64,000 nt of DNA. Source: Cristatella mucedo (taxonomy: Eukaryota > Bryozoa > Phylactolaemata > Cristatellidae). Below are positions 41,946 through 64,000 of the stretch, one piece after another. Under the pieces are notes generated by a model that was given only the letters and a program-made list of their open reading frames with translations, was not told the origin of the DNA and did not search any database. Location of the stretch: contig WPIO01000015.1 of NCBI GenBank assembly GCA_009760855.2, positions 2,587,001 through 2,651,000 on the forward strand, in the 5' to 3' direction. Both the position numbers and the translations under genes were made by a program. Each line of letters starts with the position of its first letter. Position 1 is the first letter of the stretch.

Positions 41946-43267
41946 ATTACACTATGCTTCAGCCTGCATTGCAAACCGAAGGGGAGCTAGCTGTTGTAGG
42001 TCTACAAAACGCTAGGGGGCTATCGGGCTGAAGCATACTATTATGATAATTAAGCTGAGAAGAATGCCCCCCCCCCCTTTGCAATTGGCCTACAGCCTCA
42101 TATACGATGTCTGGCCGAGGCATCCCACGACAGCTATCTGCTGAGACAGAGCTTTTACAGAGCACAGCCTACAAACACACGGCGTGCAGATGCTCTCCCC
42201 AAAGGTCAACCTTAGCAGTCGTACACAGGCATTCTCCCAGCAGCTATTTCATTTTTTAATTTTTCATTTTGATAAGCCTACTAGACAAATAGTCCCACAG
42301 AAATCGACCTAAAGGGACAGCTAGGGTCACAGATGCAATCGCAGCCACATCAAAGCCACTTACACAGATAACTGTGCCTAATTCTTCTCTAAGAGTTCGT
42401 CGACGTCAGAACCTGTAAAGCTGACACAATCTTTTGAAAGTGATGGGCCTCTTCATTCCATATTGGAAGACTCGGCTACTGACAGCTTGGTTTTTCACAA
42501 TCTAAACCTTATAATGATAAAAACTAGTCATAAAAATGTTGTGATTGCTACTATTACCAAGTGGTTGGTCTAATCGGGAATCGATTTGAGAAAGTTGGCT
42601 GTCAAACAATTTCGAATGTTGGTGACACAATCTGTGAGAAGTTGACCGAGTCCCATGTGGTGGAAGGCCGGGAGGGGTCAAAGAATGTGTAAAGTTATGT
42701 ACAGATCTACATAAAAATGAAAGCCTACACCGAAACAATAATTTCTTCGTACAAAAGACATACATTACAAAGAAGCATTGTTTTTGCTATTTGATTGTCA
42801 GCATCTATGCTAAACCATTGTTCACTCAAGCACGGCAGAAATTTTCCAGTTCTCATCGGCACATAGCACTTAGTAGCCAACTGCCTATCCTCCTTAGCAT
42901 GATGATATCAGACAAGAGATCGAGACGGTTTCATTTTTACGGTAATCTACCGATCTATTTACCTCACGCAATCAGACAAGATCATCACCCACTACAACAC
43001 TATAGTTTTGCTTTACTCAAATAGCCCACACTTTGAATGAGGATGTATGGAAAGACAGCACATTTCATAACGGCTAGTGCCATCGACTGCCCTAGTAACC
43101 ATGAAATAGTAGTCTGCTAGTTTTACATTGAATCTCCTTTTCGGATTATTCGAGTGGGAAGGTGAGATGGCAAAGGTAAGGCCTCACTGGTGCAGCTGAT
43201 TAATCGAGAAGGGCATATGCCAATAAATTGGGTATCGTTAGGATAGATTAAATAGACGATACTTGTT

Positions 43268-44390
43268 ATAATAATAATAATACACGTGATAAAGCACCCT
43301 CGGAGAACTCAATCTTTTTCTAGGCAATTTACATTTGCTGCAAAGGAAATACGATCGAATGGTGTGTTACCATGCTTGCTAAACAACACGCAAAACATGG
43401 TTAGGGGTGACATGCACAGGGTCAGCATGCAAATGTGGTTAGTGGTAGCATGCACAAGCACATAAATAATGAATCACATGGACCCACTACATGCTGCCAC
43501 AAATGCATTTTTAATTTCTTTTTAAATGTGGTCAAGTCAGGGACTGTCGGGATGCAAGTCGGGAGTGAGTTCCGGGCTTTAGGAGCATGCGAACTAAACT
43601 AAACTAAATGCGAACTAAAGGCACGGCCTCCAAATAATTTGAGGTTTGTACGAGGTATAGGTAAACAGTTGCCGAGCTGGTTTGGTCTAGCGGTTAAGGT
43701 GCTCGCCCTGACTAAGGTGTGACTGAGGTCGTGGGCTCGAGCCCCCGAGGCATATGTGAAGCGCCTGAATAGAGATTAAGTTCTCTTGGGGCACTATATA
43801 AATGAATTATAAATTATATACGAGGTATAGGTAAACAGTTAGTTTCTAAAAAGCAGGTGGTACGGTGTTTGTACTGGTGGGTAGATCAGATAGGTAGGCT
43901 GGAACGAAAGGATAAAGGGACCTAAAAGTGAGCGACAAAAACTTGTCGACCAAAACAAAGTCAACCCGTTGCTTGACCGGTAGCCAGTGCAGGTCGGCGA
44001 GAAGTGGTGTGATGTGGCAACTGCAACGCTCACGACAGACAAGCCTAGCTGTAGTTTTGCACCAGCTGTAAGCGCCTGATTGCACATACCGGTAGACCAG
44101 CAAGCAGTGAGTTACAGAAGTCAAGACAAGGGATGTTACAAATGCACGGACCAACTTGTGTTATCCCTATCTAAACAAGTCCGAATTCTAGCAATTTTAT
44201 GTAGCTGAAAGTAGGCAGACTTGATTGTGGAGTTGATGTGGTCGTCTAACGAAAGGTCACTTTGGAACATGATATCTACATTTCGTACAGATTCAACAGG
44301 AGATATGCTGGTAGAGCCAATTTTGAGCGTTAGCCTCTCCAATTTCTGAATAAAACTTGGTTTGCCCATAACTAGTAAGTTAGTTTTATC
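43268..44390 (-). mobile_element. LINE B fragment, interrupted by SINE1
   Basis: It has an ATT tail at 43268 and coding end SFFRSLLGPFI..., then ISPVESVRNVDIMFQSDLSL and KPSFIQKLERL toward the 5' end. It lacks the RT core. A SINE1 splits it at 43671-43818. Confidence 0.87.
43671..43818 (+). mobile_element. SINE1, full length with 22-bp target-site duplication
   Basis: It begins GCCGAGCTGG. A box: TGGTCTAGCGGTTAAGG. B box: GTGGGCTCGAGCCCC. Then GTGAAGCGCCTGAATAGAGA, TTAAGTTCTCTTGGGGCACT and an AT tail. A perfect 22-bp direct repeat flanks it (43649-43670 and 43819-43840). It is the best reference copy of this family in the window. Confidence 0.95.
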
Positions 44391-45179
44391 AACGGCAATT
44401 GTTTATCCAAACACCTGTAGTTTGGTCCTACAGTATACTTCAGCAATGAATCACCCGATGCCAGCCACACAAACATTATAGAGTAGTCTGGGGCAGAAGA
44501 GGTTATCACTTCATCATAAAACTAGGCTCTAGCAGCCATTGTTTCACATGTTCCTAACAGCAGCTTCTAACACGAGCTTCTGCATCCCATAGGGAAGCCA
44601 ATAGTGCAAAAGGCCATTCTAGTCTAACTCTAACCCTCCCCCCCCCCGTGTTTTGCTCTTTCACTTTGTTTCACCATTACTAAAGTTGCACCGATAATGT
44701 GACCCTGCTTTGCTGGCTGGCACTGAAAGCCGGGTATCCAAAAAACGGCAGCGATCGGTCAACGGGCTGTAATGCTCTGGTGGCCGGCCGAGAGCTGTAG
44801 GCCATCGTTAGCGCATCCCTGGCCTAAAAGTCTCTCGGTTGCTCTATGCCACTCACCGTGTATTTGTGTCTGCCACAGCGAGCACCGGTCGGGCTATGCA
44901 TCGGCTGACAGTGCCACAAGTCGCACGTAATATCATCTCAGATCGCTCGCCTCGTCCGACCTCGGCACGCTCTTGAGAGCATGTCGGGTATCGCGATGGC
45001 CCATTCAAGCTGCATGAATCTATCTGCGATATTTGGATGGCAACCCTCGGGCTTTGGCAGGCATTATCATGAATGTGGAATAATTTGGGCTTCTGACTCC
45101 AGCTCAGCTACGCACAGCTAGTTGGACATGAATCTGCCATTAAGAAGCAAGCCGATCTTCGGACAGCATCTAGCATAAT

Positions 45180-46080
45180 TTTACATTTCTATAGCATCCT
45201 TAGAGAGCTTATACGCTGTTTGATGTGGAGCTAATGCAAGTCGGCGAGACGTAGTGAATCTCTTTCTAGGCACTTAAATTTGCTGCAAAGGAAGCACGAT
45301 CGAATGGTTAGCGGTAGCATACTCAATGACAGCAAGCATGACACGGTTAGAGGTGCACAGGGTCAGCATGCAAATGTGGTTAGTGGCAGCCTGAACAATG
45401 TCAGCATAATACATAAAGCACATAAGCACATAAAGGACGAATCGCATGGACCCTGCTGTGATAAATATATGCATTTTAAGCTTCTTTTTAAATGTCATCA
45501 AGTCAGGAGATATCGTAACAAAAGTCAAGAGTGCGTTCCAGGCTTTGGGAGCATGTGAACTAAAGGCACGGTCTCCAACGGTTTTGAGGTTCGGAGGTTC
45601 GCACGAGGTATGGCTAAGTGATTCGAGACAGAACAGTGGGTTGTACAATTTTTCGCCTGGCGGAGGAGCAGTTCTGCTAGGTAGACTGGAGCCAGAGAAT
45701 AAGGGGACCTAAAAGTGACAACCTTGAAATCGATGCGTTGCTTGACTGGAAGCCAGTGCAGATCAACGAGAAGTTTTGTGATGTGGCAACTGCGACGCTA
45801 ATGACAGATTAGCCTAGCTGCCGAGTTTTGCACTAACTGTATGTGCCTGATTGCACCGGCTGGTGGACCAGCAAGCAGTGAGTTACAGAACTCGAGTCAG
45901 GATGTCACAAATGCACGGACCAATTTAGATGTAGTATCTCTGTCTAAGCAAGCCCAAATTTCGGTGACGCTACGTAGCTGAAAGTAGGCTGACTTGACTG
46001 TGGAGCTGATGTGGTCGTCTAACAGAAGGTAACTTAGGAACAGGTCAACTAGATTTCGCATCGATTCAACGGGAGATATG
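45180..46080 (-). mobile_element. LINE B fragment
   Basis: It has a damaged tail near 45180 and is colinear with the 43-44 kb copy up to GGGAGATATG at 46080, where similarity stops abruptly at the AT-rich block. Confidence 0.8.
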
Positions 46081-47395
46081 CTACATCAAGATAAAGACCC
46101 AAATAAATTCAAAACACGGCTGGCACTTTGCCGAAAGCGACAACAGAGGTCGCGAAGTATAGTAAAAGGAGTGAGCTTGCAACCAAGGCCACAGCCACTG
46201 CCTTGCACACGCTTCGGACCCATTTACTATTGGAAGCACAGGGTTTTGACATCAGGCGCGCATCAAACAGCTTTAATGCATCCACTTACATCGTCTGGTC
46301 GGGAATCATTGATGCCGTCCTTGTGCTTCATGGTCAGCCGTCACTGGACACGCGCGGAGCAGAAGAAGCGTGGTTTCTCACGTACCTCGTATTACAGCAC
46401 CACCTGTGGAGAGGCAATAATTTTCTTGGTTCTGATATACTTTGATTTCGTGTGTTTAGTAATTAATAAGCGGTACGCATACTTAATTGCTAATTTTTAC
46501 TTATATGTCTTAATTCGTACAACGTTAGTCCACCTCTACGCGAAGTTGGCCACACGAATACGCTGTTTCGTACTACCACCAATTTATATCTATGTCTTTC
46601 CTGTTGGTTTTAAAAACGTTTTTAAATGGGGAATGTCCGGGCCATTGGAAGCCATAACATGAGAACGCCCATGCCCTAAGCCGTGAAATTCAGTTTTCAA
46701 ACTCGTAAAATTGTTTTCTGTAAAATTTGTAACAAAACCGCAGCTGCGCAATGCTTGTTATGGTAATGGCAGTTACATCGCAATTCGTTTACGTATGGAG
46801 GCTGGCTGGCCCGGGCCATTAGAGGCCGTTTCGCGAGAACGAGCACGCGTATTTGCCTTTGATCTGAGCTAAAAAAAAATTTACGTGCATTTTTAAATTT
46901 TCTCCTACACGGTATACTGTTGCTATATTGAAATCTGGAGCCTTGCGTCAAAGTTTCTATGCGAGAGTAAACAAGTATCCAACTATAGCTGCGCTTCAGA
47001 AAAGATGGTTGAACAGGCATTCTGACTGGTTTCTCAAAATCTGACATAATATCTTTTTATTCATTCTTATTGATCGATTGATGCTAATGTGATTATATTG
47101 ATGCAATAATGAATGACGAGGCTGGACGCACTATTATTACATCCACACCAGCCGTATAATGCAATATGTGTCTCCTTTTGGTATTACAGTAATTGATTTG
47201 GAAGACAAAGTGCCGGTTAAAACGATTAAATTATATACTTAAAAAAGTTCAATTTTATTTTCGCCCTTATTTCGTGCGTATATTTGTCGGGGTTGCTAGC
47301 ATTCAGAGCTTTTGCCTATTTCGCTGGGCGTTATCGGCGACGAAATGGAAGCCAATATTGGATTTGGCGGTGACATCGGCCAGAGTGCAAGTATA
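46081..47395. other. AT-rich block of unknown nature between LINE B pieces
   Basis: It lies between two minus-oriented LINE B parts (45180-46080 and an RT fragment reading GVPRGSVLG at about 47445-47410). A 194-codon plus frame (46078-46662) and an overlapping 105-codon frame (46128-46445) are open but match nothing that I recognise. An imperfect direct repeat (CGGGCCATT, GAGAACG cores) occurs near 46637 and 46812. It may be a decayed insertion. Confidence 0.4.
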
Positions 47396-47740
47396 GATTG
47401 AAAAAAATAATGAGACCTAAGACCGAACCCCGAGGTACCCCACACTTTTCCTTTGCAGAAAAGTAAAGCGCCTAGAAAAAGAATGAGTTATCTTAGGGCG
47501 CTTTATTAATTGTATAATTATTATTATTATTACTATTATTATTCCTGTCACAAAGTCTGGAACTCACTCCCGACTGGCATCGCGACATTCCCTAACTTGA
47601 CAATAAGCGAAAGCTAAAACACACCTGGGTCCGTGTGAACTGTCCTTTGTGCTCTAATGCGAGCTGACTCTGCCAGTATTACCATTAACCGTATGGTGTT
47701 ATTATTATTATTATTACTATTAAGGCCTCTCTAGTTGACC
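47396..47740. mobile_element. LINE B fragments, mixed orientation
   Basis: It has a minus-strand RT motif GVPRGSVLG (about 47410-47445), then plus-strand tail block AAAGCGCCTAGAAAAAGAAT with an ATT tail. Another plus-strand 3' end (CTGGAACTCACTCCCGACTG) runs to an ATT tail at about 47735. Confidence 0.7.
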
Positions 47741-47819
47741 TACGGGCGTTTGCCTCCACACTCTAATATCACACTGTAGTAGGACTACTATAACCCAGTT
47801 TAGCACTGTATTATCGATA

Positions 47820-48165
47820 GACTACGCACGAGAAGAGGCATACCGGAAGGATCTGGTGAACAATAGAACCAAAGGATGGTGCTAGATCCAGAAGTGTCAG
47901 CAGAAAGCCTTGATCAGCATCGTTCATAAGGTCATTCTGAACCCGAACTAGAGCAGTTCTCCTGCGGAATGGTTTGTTCCAAATCCCATTCGGGACTTAG
48001 TAGCAAGATCTAACGATTTTTGTACTCGTTAAGACACTGGGAAATGGCTCGTTCAAGTGTCTTCGATAGAATAGCAGAAGGAAGACACGAGTTACTTAGG
48101 TTGTCACGATCCGGGGAAGGCTTTCTAGTGAGAGACTTGACAATAGCTGTTTTCAGAAGGCTGGA
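47820..48165 (-). mobile_element. LINE RT fragment
   Basis: On the minus strand, after allowing stops, it reads TALVRVQNDL then LLTLLDLAPSFGSIV, equivalent to ALLRVYNDL...LVLLDLSAAFDTIDH of the 54-kb copy. Confidence 0.65.
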
Positions 48166-48479
48166 GAAGCTAAGGTAGCTCAGCTGTCGCCGAGGCTACA
48201 CCTTATGGTTTACACAGTATTGGCTTTCATTTCTGAGCCAGACGGCACCCAGAGCTACCTGCCCTTCGACCCTCCCAAGCTTTGTTCCTCATCGACTCAT
48301 TCAATTCTCTCACACGCCCCATCAACGACATTCCCACGTGGACGACAGGTAACTTTTTTGAAGCTTCATGGTGGTAAGACCAATTAAATAGTTACATAAT
48401 AATATAAATACAATGAATATAAATAAATAAATATAAAATATGAATAATATAGATAGTTAATCAAATAGTTATAGGCAAG

Positions 48480-48830
48480 CCCAGTGTCAGCCTCGAGTTG
48501 GACGACATAACCCTTAAGAGTCTAGCATCACTGTCCTGTCACTATACGACAACCGCCTGTAATCTGCATGCTATTTCGAAGTCCGTGCTGGACTTGTCAT
48601 TGGATGAGCACACTTCTTCTGCTGGCAAGTTGACCTACTTTCAGCCAGGGAGCACCGCCAAAATTAGTTCCAGTTTCGACAAGAGAATGACTGCCGCAAG
48701 TCTCTGCTTTTATTACCGTTCATTCAGGATTCCTGATCTATGCGCCAAGTCGTCTGCAACCGTTTCGTATAGCTGCAGCTGTCTTCGACGATGCAGCTAC
48801 CGCATCAGTTTCTGAGCTTCATAAGCTCAA
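48480..48830 (+). mobile_element. Diverged LINE B fragment
   Basis: The open frame LELDDITLKSLASLS ... SLDEHTSSAGKLTYFQ parallels the QKLERLTLKISS ... LDDHISSTIKSVYFQ region of the 54-kb copy. Confidence 0.6.
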
Positions 48831-49584
48831 TATCTAGCATCCAATCGATATCATGATCCTCTATTTAGGTAACAGCTTGCACCAGCCTACTGATCCGACC
48901 ACCTTGCTCCTGCAGTCACGTGCTCTCACACCCAAACCAGCCTCAGCATGTCGTAGCCTCGGTTCCAAGAATTAAATAGATCTTGTGTTGATCGAGCATT
49001 GAGCTCGTAAGCACCGTAAGTCGCTGGGTCGCTTCCTGCTTCGGTAACTATTTGCAATCACTTTGCATCATCCAGCTCAAAAGACGAACTTATTCGGATT
49101 AGCTCTTCTGTTCAACCGATGAACTTGACTTGTGTGCCACAGAGACCTTTTTGTGCTTACCTGTACATGATTCAGTGCATGGTACTAACCGGTGGCCATG
49201 AGCGTCTTGCTTACTTTAGCATGGTGGCCTAAGCATTATGCACGGTTCTGGCGCCTGCTTGCCTATGCATGCTAGGCGAATGTCACAAATCCTCGGTTAC
49301 TGATTCTCTGGCAGCAAGGTATGAAGCTTCTGGACTGAGATTTATTTAGTTCTCCCAGTGAGCTATACAAACGACCTAGTTTAAGCATTATAACGAACCC
49401 CTTTTGAAATTCACTAGCCAAGTTAAATCTTAAGCAGCACTCATGAAACCAGTAAAGCGAGCAATCTTCCTATTGCTAATGCTGTGCTCGAACACTGCCA
49501 GCAACAGCTTTTATCGTATTCACTTTAAACGTTGAACAGACGTGCTGTCGTGTCACCGAGATGATAGGTTAAGGCGAAAGAGAT

Positions 49585-49705
49585 GCATCTATATTATATC
49601 ACTATATATATATTATATTATATATATATAATATTATAATAATATTATTATAATACAATATTTAATATAATAATATATAATATAACATTATATAATATAT
49701 ATATA
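49585..49705. repeat. AT-only palindromic tract
   Basis: It has TATATA, ATAATATTAT and similar self-complementary units over about 120 bases. Confidence 0.85.
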
Positions 49706-50751
49706 TCACTCTTCGATATATTTTTTCAAGTTTACATAGGAATTTAATGAATGTTTCAAGATTACATTAGAGTAATGAAACATTTATATAATGCTATAGA
49801 CCTAAATCTCTTCTAGGCAATCGGCATCTGCTGGAATGCATGTTAATCAGTCGATTAAATACTTGTATTCGAGTGGTGATTAAGGTAGAATTTCCTCAGG
49901 AAATAAGTACAGACTAATTTTTAAGGTGCCTTTCAAATAGCACCATGTTAGAACTTCGATCCGAATTTGGCAAAGGTCAGATCGTTGCCTGCCCCCCTCC
50001 CAGGCAGGCATACAAGGACACCAAAAGAGGCAGCCTGGGATGCTGCCAAAATGTCTAGTAGAATCAATGCCCTTAGTTTTGAGATTTTTCAGGAGTTTGT
50101 TTTCAATGCCCGGTGCAATCTTTAGTAAATGACCCCAGACCCAAGGCTGACACGACAGGCAGGTAAGCATGCATAAATAAAAACTATGTAATCAAGATAA
50201 ATGCACTCAAGCGAATATATGCACCATAATATTTCATCTCAGTCCTTTCCTGCTGCCAAACGGCAACTAAGCACGTTTTATCGTCCACCACGCTTGGCTG
50301 ACTCCAAGTGGTCACGTTACTATTGTGCTAGCAAAAATAATCCTGGGGCAGGGTCAAGCAGTGCTGACGTGAAGGCACCACACGTCGGCTGCTGCGCTGC
50401 TGCCGATATGCCGTGTTCAGTAGGCGTCTCTTCGGACTAAGGAAGGATGCTTTTCACAGTCAAGCTGCCTGTTCGGTATCCTGCTCGCACTGCCACGGGG
50501 GAGGGGGGAGGGCGGCAGTGGGTGGGGGTACAAGACAGCGTAGTAGAGCAGATGAGCAAGGACGTTCTTGGCCACGATGGTGTCTTGGCCTAACTTCGAC
50601 ATTGCACATCGGTCGAGGCAACGGACAGCAACCCTGACCAAGCCTCCAAACTCCAACCAGTCCTCACGAGGGAGTAGATGACAACCAGCTTCTGCCACTG
50701 GCACAAAGGAAGATGCTTCTGCTTTTTGCGCCGTGCACAGCAGCTCAAGGC

Positions 50752-62004
<11,253 letters not shown>

Positions 62005-62560
62005 TGTCTGTGTCTCTAAAAGCCGAGCGGGCATCGTTACATCACAAACCGCGAGACAGCGGTCCGGCGGCGGCGGCAGACGAAAGCGCGACAGTCGCGC
62101 GAGGAGCGACGCGCAGCGCCGAAAGCGTCCGCTCGCGCCAGTCACCACGAATCGCAGTGGCGAGCGACCACGCGCGGCGTTCCCCGCTGCCCAGCACTAA
62201 CCCAGCGACGACGGCCGCCGGAGGAAGGAAGTGACGGACGGTACGGCACCTCCTCCCCCCCCCCAAGGCAACCCTGAACGAAGGCGCGCTTGCCTATGAA
62301 ACAGCGGCGCTACGCGCGAAAGGAGCTGTGCGAGTCGCTAGATCGGCGTCTTCGACCACTGCGAAGCCTACCTGGTCGATCCCGTGAGCCTATACGGTAG
62401 GAACCCTAAGCACAGCGCGCGGACAAACGGAGTAATATGGCGGGGCAGGGCAAGCCGTCGGTCGGGTCAGAGTAGGGGGCGTGAGCTGGTCGTGTGACCC
62501 GTCACGAGTACTTACCTCCGTTGTCAGAGAGCTAGGCGGAGTCAGCGTGTTCGCCATGAG
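62005..62560 (-). promoter_or_regulatory. Probable Rab7 5' UTR and promoter region, CpG-rich
   Basis: The sequence just upstream of the Rab7 ATG is clearly richer in G+C and CpG than the rest of this end of the window and lacks repeats. That is usual for a broadly expressed gene's TATA-less promoter. I see no TATA box at a useful distance, and the transcription start cannot be fixed. The call rests on position and composition only. Confidence 0.4.
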
Positions 62561-64000
62561 TCAGGATGCGGACTTCGAGCCATCAGCTCTGGGCACAAAA
62601 TCATAGTACGGTTTCTGCCCCCTTTTGGCGTGTTATAATTTCAGCATTTTGTGTTGCGCAGGTCTGGGGACACGTGCTTGATTAGTCAATCTTGTAATTT
62701 GCGCCGTTGCCAGCTACTCCTCCGTTAAGCGCAGACATCTAATCTACCCTCGGGCTCGACGACCCGTCACGCTGTCCACAGTCTGAACAGTAGGCCAGCT
62801 TAGTGTTAATTAAGTCGCGAACTTTTTTCAAGCTTAGACTGTTTTGCGAGCGCCGCGCAGCTCGTACGTATGAGGCGGCCAGCTTGTCTCAACCCAAGGT
62901 AGCCTTTACGATTAATTGCTCTTTTAAGAACTGGTAAACAGGAACACAAACGTTCGCTCGCTGCAAAGTTCGTCGTGTGACGGAGTTGCACGTGACATTG
63001 CCGCGAGTACGCGTTACGTACGACCTTGCCGCGGCTTCGGCTGACGTCGTCGACCGAGTTCTGCAGAGGGGATCCGTAGGCGAGATCGTTATTTGCTCTC
63101 TTGCCCGTTATTGATTCGCCTCGCCGCTTCGGATCGCCAGCCTAGTCACTCGTATTCCAAAATCGCATCTAACATCCAGCCAGTAAGCGGCTGTACGAGT
63201 GGCCATTCTCATTTTCGGCAGGCCCATGTCGATAGTACCTGTCGGGCAGTGCAGCAGCTGTTTGCTAGCAGAATAGCTACCTTAGATCCGCGCGGCGGCG
63301 TCGCGAGAGTGACAGCGGCATCCGCAAGGTCGTCTATTTGAGAGCTTCTGTTTCAGCGGCCAAGCCTAAGAATCGGCACCGACGTCTTGTTACATAAGTT
63401 TTGCAAGGCTTTTGGGCAGGACTCGTCGTTATGAAATAAGCTCAGCCTTGTGGTGTGGGTAATGGCCTCACGTGGGGCTTTTTTTGTTGAACCGAAGCAC
63501 CTTGCTAATGCCACTGAACTGGAACGCCTGACGTAAGCAGCATCTTTGAAAAGTTACTCTAAGCTGAGATGAGAAACTCAGCAGTAAGTGGCATGCAGGA
63601 GCAGTGCCAGGCCAATAAGTGCTCACACACTTAAAGTCGTGTGTATGACTAATAAGGCTGATCCAACTATTAGACTTAACTAGCCTGAAAGAAGGCCACT
63701 GAACTGTGGGCTTTCCTTCTGCAATCCGGCATTGCTCGAATGGAGTCCGTATCTCTTGCTGAGCTGCCGCCTTATGCAACCGACTTAATCACTAAAAGTG
63801 CCACCAGGCCTGTGCTGATCTTCAGTACATAGGCATGCATAAGTGACTTTGAAGCATAAGTCACCTAGGTATAATTTGCCCTATTGAACAGCACCGTGTG
63901 ATATCTAAAGTGACGACCTAACTACCACTGTCTTCTATAGCTGTCTCACCTGAACAGGTAGGTCAGTTTTGCCTATGCCCAGGCCACGCCATGAAAGTGT
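62561..64000. other. Sequence upstream of Rab7, no gene supported
   Basis: It holds only short unconserved open frames. No splice-compatible conserved exon, SINE or LINE was recognised. It could contain a noncoding first exon of Rab7 or of a gene beyond the window. Confidence 0.4.

Larger units (their letters stand above)
40346..50751. other. NOL6-Rab7 intergenic region
   Basis: No conserved exon was found on either strand. The contents are SINE2 (41.0 kb), LINE B-like pieces at 41.5, 43.3, 45.2, 47.4-48.8 and 49.7 kb, a SINE1 nested at 43.7 kb, an AT-rich block at 46.1-47.4 kb, an AT-palindromic tract at 49.6 kb, and several G or C homopolymers. The part just above 40345 should hold the NOL6 promoter and 5' UTR, but no site could be fixed. 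Confidence 0.6.

Noticed and set aside
46078-46662. 194-codon plus-strand frame as a gene.
   Set aside because: It has no recognised domain, no splice context and an overlapping second frame; it begins at a decayed LINE edge. It is described only as part of an unknown block.
63093-63341. 82-codon plus frame upstream of Rab7 as a divergent gene.
   Set aside because: There is no recognised motif and no splice or conservation evidence.

Overview
This is a stretch of animal nuclear genome, most likely an invertebrate; I cannot name the species. The signs are two conserved eukaryotic genes split by many GT-AG introns, tRNA-derived SINEs, CR1/L2-like LINE fragments and long dinucleotide microsatellites. 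There is no operon structure, and nothing bacterial, viral or organellar was seen. Most long open frames in the window are chance or repeat-derived. Real coding sequence appears only as short exons, almost all on the minus strand.

Layout. (1) 2262-40345, minus strand: a nucleolar protein 6 gene (NOL6/Nrap/Utp22 family; Mat89Ba in flies). I could place 22 coding exons at 5674-40345. Their splice phases fit one another and give 1103 codons in one frame. A probable C-terminal exon lies at 2262-2385. Introns run from 107 bp to about 6.2 kb and hold most of the repeats. (2) 40346-50751: intergenic DNA made largely of old LINE pieces, with an unexplained AT-rich block at 46081-47395. (3) 50752-62004, minus strand: a complete four-exon Rab7 gene (206 aa). 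(4) 62005-64000: the GC-rich 5' flank of Rab7 and further upstream sequence with no gene that I can support.

Repeats. Two LINE families are present, both decayed. Family A ends in a (TGTAA)n-like tail. Family B ends in an ATT-rich tail preceded by a conserved block. Two SINE families have tRNA-like heads. SINE1 shares its 3' tail with LINE B. SINE2 ends in ATTT repeats. A SINE1 copy with a perfect 22-bp target-site duplication sits inside a LINE B copy, and a SINE2 copy with a 10-bp duplication sits inside a LINE A copy, so SINE activity came after the LINE insertions.

The two genes are unrelated in function (small-subunit ribosome assembly in the nucleolus; late endosome/lysosome traffic). 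They are simply neighbours in the same orientation. I found no convincing undescribed biological system. The most unusual points are a GC-AG intron, a 13-bp duplication that appears to have forced a change of splice acceptor in NOL6, a triple CRE-like tandem repeat in a NOL6 intron, SINE/LINE tail sharing, and the AT-rich block at 46 kb. All calls come from reading the sequence; family comparisons are from general knowledge, not a database search.
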